From contig OX387182.1 in NCBI GenBank assembly GCA_947561395.2, positions 55,451,283 to 55,515,282 on the forward strand: DNA of 64,000 nt. Reading direction: 5' to 3'. The notes under the pieces were generated by a model that ran no database searches, was not told the DNA's origin, and saw nothing but the letters and a program-made list of their open reading frames with translations. The stretch is from Buxus sempervirens (Eukaryota > Streptophyta > Magnoliopsida > Buxales > Buxaceae). The translations under genes were made by a program, and so were the position numbers. This document shows, piece by piece, positions 13,601 through 25,675 of the stretch. Positions within the stretch are counted from its first letter, which is position 1. Each line of letters opens with the position of its first letter.

Positions 13601-16600
13601 ACTTGCCAATTCAGTTGCAGAAAGAAGAAGGGAATCAAAAGCATTTGATGCAAAAAAGGCACAGATTCATGGTGGTTCCAATGAGCAAATATTTCAGGTG
13701 ACAACAATGTGGTTCTATGGGCTCTTGAGTTAGTTTTCCACAGCAATCATTCCATAAGAGTTTGAATTTATCTCTGATGACAGATTTAGTGATTATGTGA
13801 TAAGATACATTGGGAGCCGTACTTTAGGTGAGATTTTTAGATTATTTGTACATATTTGAACTAAAGATAACAAAAAGTGCAAGCATCAAGTTCTTTAAGT
13901 GAGATCAATGCTGGACATCAATGAGTAGATATAAGGCTTCTTAAATTTTTTGTTTCTGTAAAGGTAAAGCAATAGAGTTAAGGCAGGGAAATTAAATCTT
14001 TTGCATAAATCAATATATAAGAGTAAGGTCTACAATTCTGACTGAACTAATCCAAATTTGAGGATGCAAGGAACCACAAAACTGGAACTGAGGATCGATT
14101 CAAAGTTTCAAACTAGTGGTTCGTAGGTAATAAGAAGGTGGGATATTGGGTACTGTTTTGGGTTTCAAATACAGAATAAAGAAAGATTATGTAGGAGACC
14201 TTGGGTTTGTGAAAGCAAATCTTAAAACCAAGAGACGTTAACTTAGAGGCACAAGAAAAAAGTGAACTCGAGTATTTGCTGGTTAGCAGGTCAAATCATA
14301 GGATTGAAAGAAAAACAAAACACCATGGTTGCCGAAGCTGGCTACCATGAGAATTCAAACAGATCGCCATGCATTTTCAGATTTGTAATTCCACTAGTTT
14401 AGTTCACTGAAAAAGAATTAAAATGATATTTGTTGGAAATCATTTGAAATAGTGGTAATAAATGATATAGTAGGCAAATAACTGCCTATTTTGTCATGCT
14501 GAATGAAGGAAGTTGCTCCTTGAGGCAGCTCCTCTTGATGAAGAAACATCCAAGGTTGAGTTGTGTCACATGCATGACTAGCAGGAAAGTCTAACTTATT
14601 ATTCTAACAATATGTACGTCAAACACAATATGTATCTGATGTGGTTAAATGTTTTAACTTCATAACTTACCAAATACTCCAGTGTCTTCCCCTAGGTGCA
14701 TGACCTAGGATGGGTAGTTTTTGGGATCCTGTGGCGGAGAAGACTAGGAGAAAATTAGCTCTGTTAAGATGGAGTCATCTCTTATTAAGTGATTGGGTTA
14801 CCCTCATAAAGGCATCTTTGATGAATCTCCCAGTTTACTGGTCTCTGTTTAGGTTCCCGAAAAGGGTGATCATAGTGTTGGAGAAATTGCATAGAGTCTT
14901 CTTATGGGAGGGTGGGGAGGTGAAGGAAGATCATGTGGAGTAAGCTGGTTTCTAAGTAAATCTCAGGGTTGCTTAGTTTTGGGAACATAACATCTACCTT
15001 AAGAGCTCTTCCTTGTTAGTGAAGTGGATGTGGTTGTTAGGGGAGGAAAAAGGGACTTTGTGGCCCAAAATCATCATAAGCAAATATGGCATGCATAAAA
15101 ATGGATGAGAGGTGAATCCAATGGTCAAGCCACACAGTGGTAGCCCTTGGAAATCAATCTCCGATCTTGCTCCTTCCTTCCCTTGGTAAAATTAAAAAAC
15201 CTATATGGCACTTCTATTCGATCTTGGGACAATGTTTGATGGGGTAACATTCCTTTGTGCTATCATTTTTCTAAGCTTTTCCTTGTTCTGTTGCTTTTGG
15301 AGCCTTTTGTTTCTGAAATCCTTTCTTGGGATACAACAGGTTTGAGCTAGCACCTGAAGTTTTGGCTTCTTATCAGAGGAACTTCAACATGTTTTCCTTA
15401 ATCCTTCTCAGTTGGATATCTATTTTTGGACTCATCTTTTCATGGCTCCTTCACTTCAAGGTCGTTCTTCCATCATTTATGTGCCTCTCCTAGGAGTGTA
15501 CAACAACCATCCCCCTCCCCCCCTTCTCTCTTCAAAGCCTCAGTTGGACCTTTCCTACGGACTGCAATTTACAACGGTATTAACACACTGGACAACCTCC
15601 AAAGGCTTAGGAGATCTCTTGCAATTTCTCCTAATGAATGTGTACTCTGTCTTCAAGGTGGAGAATATGTAGAGCATTAACTGGTGCATTGTGAAATTGT
15701 GTGTTCTATGTGGTCCTCTTTATTGGTTTTGTTAGGCTTAAACTGGGTCCTACCAAGATACTTGCATGACTTAGTTAAACAATGGCGGTTTCCTCTCCTG
15801 AATAAGAAAGGAAAATTGATGTATCATGCAATTTTTTTTCCCACGGTGTGGGCTGTATGGCAAGCCCGGAATCAACTCATTTTTAAGAGTTGCCATCCGG
15901 AGGTAGAGGATTCTTGATGATATTCTAGTTCTTGCCTCACCCGGGTCTGTATTAGGGATGAATTCAGGCTTTTCTCTTGTGATGATATACTGAGAGATTG
16001 GACAGCAATCGCATATTCTGAATAGTTTGGTTTTCCGGTCTGCTGTTTTTCTGATTTTCTGTCCTTTTTTCTTCTAGTTTCCCTGTTTAATTTCTCTTTC
16101 GGTATCCATCTTGTTTAGTGGTAGGTGCTGTCTTTATCCATATCTCATGTGTGCGTTTTATTTTCTATTTTTCCTTGATGTTCAATAAAATCTGCCTTTA
16201 TTCATCCAAAAAGAAAAAATATTTTGGTGTGTTGTTTTCCCTGCGTCATTCGAAACTAGAACTCTGGAGTGTGAAATAAAGTTCATTATATGAATTTTCT
16301 GTTGTTTGGCTTCCAATGATATAGGGTGACTACAAGCAGCTGGAAGTTTTGGCATTTGAGATGGAGACAACAATTGCTTCTTTGGAAGAAAATTTGGCTG
16401 CTTCAAATGCAGAAAAAGATGAGGCACTTGCTAGAAGTGAAGTTCTTGCCTCAGATTTGGAAGCTACGTCCACCAACTTGTACATCTCTAACTCAGAACT
16501 GAAGGTGTTGCAGGATGAGATTTCATGCATGGTAAAGTTTTTCGTTTTTGTAACTTTTGCATCCTATTTCTTAAGTAGTTTGGTAAATTTGTTGACTATG

Positions 16601-19600
16601 TTTGCCTATTGAACTACGTATGCCTTTTTTTAGTTTTTTTGTGCTATCAAATTGTTTCCCTTTCGAATTAGATATCATATCCTTATCTTTATCACAGAGA
16701 TCAAGATTGGAAGAGTCTCAGTCCTTGCAACAGAAGATGGAAAGCTCCGTTAATTTATTGTTAGGAGAAAAAGAAGAGTTAGCAATGGTACTCAATAGCA
16801 TTTGACCCTGTTTTTTTGACTAAATTTGCTCTTTTCTCTATAATTTTTTGTCTTATTATACAGCAACTTACTGATGCATTGCTGGAACTGGAGGAGGAAA
16901 AAGCAATATGGTCGGCAAAGGAGAAAGCTTCCATTGAAGCAATTTCTGAAAAGTCGAAGTTATCTAATGCTGAAATGATGTTACTAAAAGGGGAGATATC
17001 ACAGGTTACTTTCAATATTTATTTTGTCATTGTTTCTGGTTGCTTTTTTTCTTATCGTTTGTTATGGTAGTACATTTTTTCAGGTGATTCATATGTTATT
17101 TTGAAACTATTATAGTGAACTGCTAACAATACACTATCGTAGTTAACTTTTAACAAACTCATGTGTATGGAAAGGCAAACTTTATCCTTCCAGATCTTTT
17201 ACTGATTAGCATTTGACATTGTTTCTAATCATCTGGAAAGCTAGATGTCACAACCGTAATCCTGACAACCAAATGATAAATCATCCATATATAAATTTAA
17301 TTGTGACATTAAAGCATGTACTGCAAAGCAAAGTAATCATCATAAGATAAACGTATCAAAATATATTGCACAAGGGAAATATTAAATATCAAGGAAGCTC
17401 GGATACTAAGAATGCAATAAGTCCCAAAAAAAAATCATCTCATACAAGCTGTTTACAACATGTGCATTGAACACAAAGCTCATGTTAATAAAGGAAAATC
17501 ACCAAGAACTGCTACAAGGACCAAGGTTTGCTTTTAACCATTCTTCTTTTGATCTCAACTTGTGCTATGATCCTCTGAAAAATTAGAGATTTTAATGAGT
17601 CTCAACTTAGTGATGTAGTCCTGTGCGCCTGATGTTTGGTAGTTGTTTTCATTTGCTATGTTGGCTATTTTTGTTCCTTTGTTGTTTTGTGAGGGCTTTA
17701 TTTGGCTTCTTTATGGTTGCTTTTATTTTTATTTGCTCTTTTCTTTTATCAGTAAATAAGATAATATATTAAGGATAATATAGGCTACAGGAATAAAAGG
17801 TACACAGACTGTGTACCAAGAGAAAGAAGCTGAAACACAAACCTAACTAAATAGGAAAGAAAATAAAGAAAAACAGAAAACAAACAAATCCCTCCCTCTC
17901 TTCCCTACTCCTGCAATCCAAAAATCGCCAAGAAGCCTTGTAAGGGAACCATATCTGGTGGATGATGGACTGACACCCAACTACGTATTAATCTTAATAC
18001 TCGTCTTATCAAATTAGCCCCCTCTCTCTCTATGTTCCTGAATATTCTTCGATTCCTTTATGTTAATGTTTATACTATTAGCCCCCTTCTTATCAAATTA
18101 TTTGCTCTTATTAATATAACCTTTGTTATCCATTACATAAAAACTTCATAATTTATCATCTGTTATATAGGATTTTTTGTGGTATTTTGATGAGGCTCCT
18201 AGGTCAACATAATTCAAGTGGATACAGCCTTACAGCATCTTGGACAGTTGCATTATTGTACCTTTTGACCTTCAATGTGATGTGATCCGTGCAAATTAAT
18301 CCTCACCAACTTAATGGGGATCTATTGTGGTATATTCTATCTTAAATTAGGTGAATCTAAGACCTTATTCTCTTTGTAATCTTATTTGTAGTTGATACTA
18401 TTCATATTAACTTGGAATAGTAACGTTATTAACCATAGCAAGAGAACTTGAAAAGAAAGAAAACTTGCTTCTATAAGCAGAAATTATATAAAAAGCTTTT
18501 CAAGAATGAAAGTTTATGGACTCCAACTATAAGAATAAAACAATAAGTGGGTCACTTAGACCAGCCTTCTACACATCTTTGTTCTAAATATCTAATTTGA
18601 TTCAAGCTCAATTTATTTTTGATATAATCATCTCTTAGAGATAAATATTTCTTTTCTGTTGAAATTATGTTGATATTTATACTAATTTGTGGTATGGATA
18701 TTGCTGTTGCAAATGGTTAGTTAGATGTATAATTTCCTGAATAGTGCTTATCTGCTTTTGTATAATTATTTGTACTGTACTTTGATTAACACGTACACAA
18801 TATAAGGTGAGGCATGAATTGGAGTCTTGTAGAGAAGATTGCAAGGTCCTGGATGAAAGGTTGATGCTCTCGGAAGAAAATGCTGAAAGGGAGTATAAGT
18901 GCAGGTTTGTATTGGAATTCCTTTGTCACTATTTTTGCACTTTTGGTCAATTAAGTGTTTTTCTTTCTCATAAGAATAATATAAAATTCTTATAGTGTGT
19001 CTGCAGGGCACTCTTGACAAGGATTTATACTAAATATTGAAAACCCAGGAACATAAAGGGATTAAGGGAAGGAAAAATCTGTGCTGAATTTGCAAGAACG
19101 ATGTCTTCGTTAGGAATCTGAAATGCTCTCTCAGCACTGCCAAACATCAATTCCCTCCAGTTTCTTACAACATTACGACAGTCGATATGGTCAAAATCAC
19201 AACAATTTTCCCCACTTGGAAAACAAATTCAAATGCACTGAAGAGTTGAGACTACATCAATCAATTTTAACATTAGTTTTTCATTCCTGACCAAGCCAAA
19301 TTCTTGGTATCAAATAAAATCAAAAGGAGCAATATTTTTAGTATTAATTATTTTAAAGGGAAAACATTTGCTATGAAACCTTATGGGATTTAAGAAAGTA
19401 TTTGTTGATGGTCAAAACATGTGTTTTAGTTTAGCAACATGTTTGATGCATTAACACTCGAAATGACGTCTATATATTGTGTCTCTGTTTCAACTCAAAA
19501 CTACATTAAATGAAAATGAAGAAGTGACTCATAGCCACTTCGATTTCCTCAAAACTACTGTCCCATATCCCATCTAAGACTGTTGAGTTTTATCCACTCA

Positions 19601-22600
19601 AAATGTTAACATTTTTTTAACTATATTTTTCCCAGCTCATGTGATGATTCCATTTTAAATTAATTACCTTCTCTCCTTTAATCATCAATACTTGTATTTC
19701 TCTGCATGCCCATATGTCAATGTTTTGGATAATTAGTTGTAAAATTCTGTGTCATAGACAACGGTCAATAGGTGCCTGGCTGTCTCTTCATAGCCATATC
19801 CATTATATACACAACATTATATTAGAAATACGGCCAAATAACTTAATGGTTACACTCTGAATTTGCAATAATTAACTCCTATACCAATCTAAACAGTTAG
19901 GATCTTATAGTTTTTTATTTTTTTTAATTCTAATAAATTACTAATTTTTTTTGTCATTAAATCTGCAAAATTCTGGTTTATTTCCAACTTCTAGATGGAA
20001 TAATGGTCAGAAGTAAGAGGACTTCTATTGGGTCTAATCATATTGTTTAATAGCTAGTTCCTTACTGGTTTGGAATTCTCATGGGGTTAATAAAAGCTCC
20101 ACGGCAAGGCATATCAAAAAGATTTTGAAAATTTGCAAGATTTCTGTTCTTGCTATTTTGGAAACTATAATTGATGCTTACCAGCTAGTGAGCATTTTCA
20201 GAAAGATTAAGGCAACTAAATTTATTCTAAATGGCCGTTTATAGGGTAAAAACTGGATATTTTATGTTGATTATCTTTATGTTAGTGTAATTCAGTCCAT
20301 TAACAGTTTCTTACCTGTAGGATTTCAGTGTTCACTTCGGGTAAATTATTTTTATGCCTGTATTGTATCTGAAGTATTCACAAGTGAAGAGAAGACAACT
20401 TTGGTTGGATTTGGAGATCCTCAACTCCTTTGTTTGACCAGGGTAGATAGCAAGGGACTATAACAACATTAGGATTTCTTTGTTCACTTTGGGTAAATTC
20501 TTCAATTATGAGTGAGTCAATTATTTGATCACGAACCACTTCTTTGCTATGGTTTTGGGAGACCTTATTTCATGCTTTTTATTCTAGCAAAAGAGGGTTT
20601 GTGTAGGGGTTTGAAGATGTAATTGAAGCTAGCTGATTTGGGTTTTATATGGGCCAGAGAGATTGTTCTTCATCCACCCATCTTATCTATGCTGATGGAA
20701 CTATTTTTGGATAATTATGAAGAGGATTCTGGGCACAGAGTTAGTAGAACCTGAAGTTGCTTTACATTAGATCATAAAGCCTCTGCTTCTCATAAGGATA
20801 TCATTCACAAAGTCTTTAACATACTTCTTGGCATCCATGCACCATGTCAATTTGGATTGCCTCATATTTTCTCATAATATTTTTCTCATTGTAACGAACG
20901 TCAACTTGAACCAAATCTTTATAAATTATTAGGAATAGTTACATTCAAATACAAACCAAATAATTGCAATTAAGCCCAAACCCACCTGCCTAACTAACTC
21001 TAATTTTTCTCCTACATACAAAAACAAATTGCATTCTCCTTGCTAGTTTGATTGCCAACTTGAAATCTTTTCTGCCATTCTAATCTTTTAAGGCTTATAT
21101 TTTTAGTTAGATTTTATGTATATAAATCATTTCTAACTAATTGCATCCTAGTTCTTTTCATTATTCATCTCAGTCTTTTAGATTCATCAACCTAACTACT
21201 CAAAAACGCCTCTCTAGGTCTATTTAAGAGGCCTAAACCATCTTTATCTATTTTTCTTATATCCTATTTGGGCTCCTCGTAGACAAACCATTTTTTACAT
21301 TATCTCTCTATTCTTTCTAGATATAAGGTCATTTGTATTTAAAATAACAAATATATTATAATTTTCAGCAGGTTCTATGAATAATAAAAAGAACTGAAGA
21401 GGATGTCATATTAGGCAGTGAACTATAGTAAACTTTAGGATTCAAAGTTCAAATTTGTTTTGAACACTTAATTTTTAATATTTTATAAGTAAAAAATAGA
21501 ATTAGAGTGCTTATCAAATATTTAAATAGAGAGAGAAAACATTATTATCGGAGAAAAGTTGATAACATGGAAACGTGGCTTTGGAATTTCTTCAACACTT
21601 AATTACTTGCGACAAGCAATTATGAAACCACAAGAATATTTTCAAATTTTGAAAAATCCACTTGATTAAATGAATTGCATAAAAAAATTTGTAGGCCTAG
21701 TGCACTTTCATTGGTAGGCTGAACTATATCTGAAATCCTTGGGGAAGAAATAAAGCCTCCCTTCTGTAAGGAAATGGACATCCCTATCTTTAAGTTACAT
21801 CACAATCCATAAATTTCAATTAAATATAACAGTTTAATAATTGGAAATTACATTCCCAGGGTTGGTGTTGGCTAAGAATGGTACGAAAATGAGTTTTCAG
21901 GTGTCCTCAGTGTGGAATTGAGGCAGTTCTCATTAAGTTGATACCTTTTTCTATATTTATGGTCATAACTTATGTGCATTGATCAATACTTGAGTTTTAA
22001 AATGTGCCTGCTAACAATTATTGTAAATAAATAAAATGTAGAAGCAAGAATTATTGTCAACAAGACACGTCCCTGTTAAATCTAATTGAAATGAAAAGTA
22101 ATGCTTTTAAAAGTAATGCTTTTCCAGGATATTAATAACACTGTTTTATCTTTTATTGATCTCTTTATTTTATTCTGTTCCACATAAAGATGTGATTAGG
22201 TGTAACCCAACTGGAAAATTTGACAACAGATTAAAAGTTAAAAATTATGTAAATGCATAGATTCCATTAGTTGTGCTAGTCTAGATCGTGCTCTGGGAAA
22301 CTTAATCTAGTTATAAGATATGAATATCTTCCACCCTTCTCTTTGGAATCTATTTTTTTGCAGCTGAATAGCAATATATTTATGCTATCACTTGCTGTTT
22401 TTTCTTATGTTGTCTGCAATTACCAGTACTGACGACATTAACTCTCTCTCTCTCTCTCTCTCTCGCTATCCTAAGTTTATTTTTCATTTTTATTCCATTG
22501 AATGTTGAATTACATAGTCATTATCTGTTGCTAGAGTCCAACCACATCCTTTTTTTTATGTTGTAGTATGGAGAAATCATTGGAGATTAATCAGCTGAGA

Positions 22601-25600
22601 GATAACCTCAAAATATTTGAAGTTGAGAATAGAAAGTGTCAAGATGTAAGTCATGTTGAACTTTCTTCAGTTTATATAGTTTACATATGGTAACAAGCTT
22701 GGGACTTTGATTGATTATTCAGATTATTGAGTCAAATTTTGAAGTAATAAGAATAAATCATGCTTATGTCAAAGTTAATGGACTTCATATGTGATTGTGC
22801 GTCATCCCCTGAAAGAAAATTACAAATTGTCAGTTCAAAGCAGAAATTGTTTATGGAAACTGATATATCAACTGACAGCCTGGTTTTGTGTGTATTTTGA
22901 GGACTGATAATTTTGCCATGCAGTTAAGATTTCATAATTTGTCGTAATAGTGTGTCAGATGAAACGTACATATATATATATAATATATACACATACATTA
23001 TTCATCAAAAAAAAATAGTGTGTCAGATGAAACATATTATTTTCTGTACAGGATCTTAAGTACTAACTTCTATTTATGATGAAGGAAAGGGATAGTTTGT
23101 TTGCTCAGATTGAAGAGCAACAGATGCACATGAACGAGATGGAATTTCTAAATAAAAATTACAATGATGTGGTAGGTTGATTAAATTTCCTTTCAGATTC
23201 AGGTTCTAGCTTCTCCAGCAGATAATGATTCAGTTTTCATGTCTTTTTTATTAATAGTTATCAAAAGCTAGAGGGGATGCAGAAGAATTGGAGAAGAAAG
23301 TTTACAACATGGAATCCAAGTTGTGTAATGTGAGTGCTTACTCATCCATGGTTGCTCATCAATGAAGTGTGATATTTATCTTCTATTAATGGCATAGCTG
23401 TTGCTGGTTTAGGATCTTGTTGCAATTTTCATATGGAAAATAGATTGAAACGCTTGACTGGAAATCTATAGTTTCCTGCTTCTGTGTGTGTGTGGGGTCA
23501 AGGTGCCCATGCTAGTTTCAACGACATTCCACCCGAGTTATGTTGCGTTGTTTCCTAAGAATTTTGCTAGCCCACAGTTTGTGCAGCCATGCTGAGAAAT
23601 TCTAAAAGTTAAAAATAAAAAATATATAAAAACAAAGAGCAGTAATATTAAGATGAAATACTTTAAAAAATTCATTATATGTGAAAGAAGAAAATGAAGC
23701 AAATTTGAAGGCATTAAATTATCCCACAAAATAGAATACATGTTCTTAATATTAAGGTGAAATACATTAAAAAATTCATTATATGTGAAAGAAGAAAATG
23801 AAGCAAATTTGAAGGCATTCAATTACCCCACAAAATAGAATACATGTTCTGTATTTAATACAAATTTCAAAATGAAAAGAAGTATAGTACTACAAAAATA
23901 AATGTATAAAATGGTCTGCACAAACAACACAAGCAGATGTGCTATTAAGAATTTTAACCTTGTGGATCAAATGTTGAATTTTCACTATTTTGGCTAGGAA
24001 ATTAGCAGTAAAAGCAGCACATGCTGCCCATTTATTACATTTTAACAAAGAAAGGGCAGAACATTGAAACATGAAGGTTTTGATCCCAGCTTCGATTGGC
24101 ACCACTTAAATTTCATTAGCATAAGCAAAGTGTTGCCAAAAATGTATTCCTTGCCTGTGGTTAGTATCTAATAGTTCTTATATAACTGAAGAATCAGGTT
24201 GAAATATAAATGAATAACTTTTAGGAATTTCACCGAATGGAACACCTTGTGAGACATGAAACATAATACAAACACATGGAATGGGAAATAATGAGTTAAT
24301 AACAATAAAGACAACAGAAATACCAATATCAATAACAAAAATTGTTACTATATGTTTTTGTGAAGTGTAATTCCCATATGTTGCAGCTCGTGTAGAAGCT
24401 GTGCTATAATAATTACTACAGTAGCTTTGGCCTTTTAACACATTGACATTGATCATTCCCATCATCAAAGTGCGGTTTTAACTCAAAGACATGCAATAGC
24501 TCATGATTCCTTCCAATCTACCAGTCTTCATCATATTTGAGAAAAAAGATTCCTTGAATTTTACAACAGGCATAATTGCTGACAGTACCAAATTCACCAT
24601 TTCAAATTCCTTTTATGAACTCAATCCTCTTTCAGCCACCTCTTAGCCATCTCAGGATAGATTGTGGCCTTGAGCATTTTGTAAGTGTACAAGTTAAACC
24701 TAATGGTGAAAACAAATTGGTTTTGCAAATAGGACAAAATGGACAGTCATCCTTATCCTCTTCTGCTGTTGAAGCTGCAATGTGTGCAATATTATTTCCT
24801 CACTAATTAATGACCAAATATGTTTAATCCATTGTACATTATTTTCTAAAAGATTGGAAATTAATAATCACATTTTTTACTTTCAAAAGAAGAAATCATG
24901 AAAATGAAAAATATATAACAATGAATTTGATATCATTATGCTGACAACTAAAGAATTCAAAAAAAAAACCATTAAATGCCCATATTACTTTTGGTGTGGT
25001 TTGTTATTTCAAGCTACACGTGGATATGTGTACTGGTTTCCTCATTCCTCTTCGCTACCCACTTTCATTTGGCATACATGTTTTTTTTTTCTTTCTTTTT
25101 TTTGTGTCAGTAAGGTCCTTGAGAACTTTCAGTTGATTTTGCTTAAATAATTGTAGAACATGTCAGCATGTTCTTTTTTAAATATGCTGACAATGTGGGA
25201 CAAGATGGATTAGGTTCCTTTAATATTTTGAGAATTTTTAAAATAAGTGGAAAGGATGAAGAACAAAGCAAATATTTTATCTCTTACCACTGTCAAACCT
25301 GACAGACTAAGTTTTCAAAGATGTGCTTTTGTTGTTCATAATCTTTCAACTTTCCATTAGTTATTCTTGAACTGTTTTATGCAAGTTTCTATCATCCTTT
25401 TTCTTAACAGGATAAAATGAACAACAGTAAGGAGAATGCAAAGCTCAGGATGAGGTTGCGTGCAATGCACGCAAAGCTAGATGCCTTTCGTGGTAGATAC
25501 AACGAGGCAATGGACGAAATCTGTTTAATGAACAAGAAATATGGAGAGGCTTCGGCAAAACTTAAGGAGCAGTTGGCTTCATATGGCCTTGAGGTCCTCC

Positions 25601-25638
25601 ACCTCAAGAAGCTACTTGCTGAAGCTAAGAGTCATTAA
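4637..25638 (+). CDS. Kinesin-like protein, C-terminal coiled-coil part (KIN-7/CENP-E-like; 5' end off window)
   Basis: Twenty exons join into one open frame of 861 codons plus stop: 4637-4693, 9058-9303, 9372-9437, 9516-9698, 9792-9896, 11616-11717, 12295-12381, 12556-12705, 12853-12966, 13051-13137, 13224-13427, 13515-13697, 16325-16531, 16698-16787, 16864-17004, 18807-18904, 22567-22645, 23085-23171, 23258-23329, 25411-25638. All introns are GT-AG, and all but one (after 18904) are phase 0. The protein is rich in Glu, Lys and Leu with long heptad-like stretches, i.e. coiled coil. Stretches such as RRDTWCPG, ALLHVTSRRK and EYEDLLLKYE recall the stalk of plant KIN-7O-type kinesins, which act on microtubules in cell division. 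No motor domain (P-loop) is in the window, so the family call rests on the stalk alone. The least certain exon is 11616-11717, which has a poor acceptor. The last exon ends LKKLLAEAKSH. Confidence 0.72.
4844..5111. mobile_element. hAT-type MITE, 268 bp, with perfect 8-bp target duplication
   Basis: The ends are CAAGGTTTACTGTTTCGG and, on the other strand, CAGTGTTTACAGTCCG, an imperfect terminal inverted repeat. The 8 bp GTTCTAAC occurs directly on both sides (4836-4843 and 5112-5119). Eight-base duplications are typical of hAT. It contains GAAATTTCGCC, also found in the resident hAT, and has no coding capacity. It lies in a kinesin intron. Confidence 0.9.
5120..9057 (+). other. Kinesin intron without a recognised gene
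   Basis: The intron between the exons ending 4693 and starting 9058 is AT-rich with scattered short open frames (up to about 96 codons) that look random. Apart from the MITE at 4844-5111 I recognise no repeat or exon. A polypyrimidine tract with CCAG at about 8030-8040 could be an acceptor, but the following frames close within 25-35 codons. Confidence 0.5.
10002..11225 (-). mobile_element. LINE (non-LTR) 3' fragment, antisense in kinesin intron
   Basis: On the - strand the sequence encodes broken pieces of the zf-RVT region at the end of plant L1-type LINE ORF2: a LCLKAGESADD-like block near 10580, then WLIRSVRNRCIFED near 10370-10330. The element ends at a T-run at 10002-10011, which is the poly(A) tail in antisense. 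The right limit is approximate. Several stops and frameshifts make it dead. I found no clear target duplication. Confidence 0.7.
11867..12179. mobile_element. hAT-type MITE, 313 bp, with perfect 8-bp target duplication
   Basis: The ends are CACTGTTTACAAT and, on the other strand, CAAGGTTTACAAT. The 8 bp CAAGAGTC flank it exactly (11859-11866 and 12180-12187). Inside is a perfect 15-bp inverted repeat (11973-11987 with 11995-12009, 7-base loop) and repeated GTCGGCGACATTT blocks. The termini place it in the same family as the MITE at 4844 and the hAT ending at 4163. Confidence 0.92.
14680..16216 (+). mobile_element. LINE 3' half, sense orientation in kinesin intron
   Basis: The + strand encodes the end of a plant L1-type ORF2: CLPLGA..PRMGSFWDPV near 14682, LLLSDWVTLIKASLMNLPVY near 14780-14840, VFLWEGGE near 14900, then the zf-RVT region (CVLCLQGGEYVEH near 15640-15675; AVWQARNQLIFK near 15855-15890). 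It ends in a short A-rich tail (AAAAAGAAAAAAT) near 16204-16216. It is 5'-truncated and has several frameshifts and stops. A C-rich tract at 15513-15528 sits just before the zf-RVT block. Confidence 0.75.
17735..18040 (-). mobile_element. Possible short LINE 3' end, antisense
   Basis: The segment resembles in layout the - strand LINE tails elsewhere in the window: CTTTTATCAGTAAATAAGATAATATATTAAGG followed by a low-complexity 3' UTR-like stretch, here split as CTTTTATCAGTAAATAAG and ATAATATATTAAGG. There is no coding block, so the call is weak. Confidence 0.3.
18905..20039 (+). other. Kinesin intron, nothing recognised
   Basis: This is the first part of the 3.7-kb intron between exons ending 18904 and starting 22567. 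It is AT-rich, and I see no exon, repeat structure or long open frame. Confidence 0.5.
20040..20900 (+). mobile_element. Decayed LINE fragment with endonuclease and RT remnants
   Basis: The + strand near 20060-20170 encodes WNSHGVNKSSTARHIKKILK followed by ISVLAILET, the start of the apurinic-type endonuclease domain of plant L1-type LINEs. Near 20680 the frame STHLIYADGTIFG resembles the reverse-transcriptase active-site motif (usually YADD). The centre of the element, between endonuclease and RT, is missing. Many stops show that it is old. Confidence 0.6.
20901..22566 (+). other. Kinesin intron remainder with a (CT)n tract
   Basis: This AT-rich intron sequence has a simple (CT)n repeat at 22442-22464 and otherwise nothing recognised. 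The acceptor is TTTTATGTTGTAG before 22567. Confidence 0.55.
23643..23850. repeat. Tandem duplication, 2 x 104 bp, in kinesin intron
   Basis: Positions 23643-23746 and 23747-23850 are near-identical direct repeats with no spacer, both beginning TAATATTAAG and ending ACATGTTCT. I see only a handful of differences (for example AAATTATCC against CAATTACCC). Confidence 0.93.
23851..25410 (+). other. Last kinesin intron, no gene recognised
   Basis: This stretch is AT-rich. Open frames on both strands (up to 96 codons, for example near 24178-24468) have no recognisable motif and look random. The acceptor is TTTTTCTTAACAG before 25411. Confidence 0.5.
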
Positions 25639-25669
25639 GTGGGATTTACAGGTCCCTTTTGGGCTCTGA

Positions 25670-25675
25670 AATAAA
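25670..25675 (+). promoter_or_regulatory. Possible poly(A) signal of the kinesin gene
   Basis: AATAAA occurs 32 bp after the stop codon. Plant signals are loose, so this is only a plausible near-upstream element. Confidence 0.4.
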
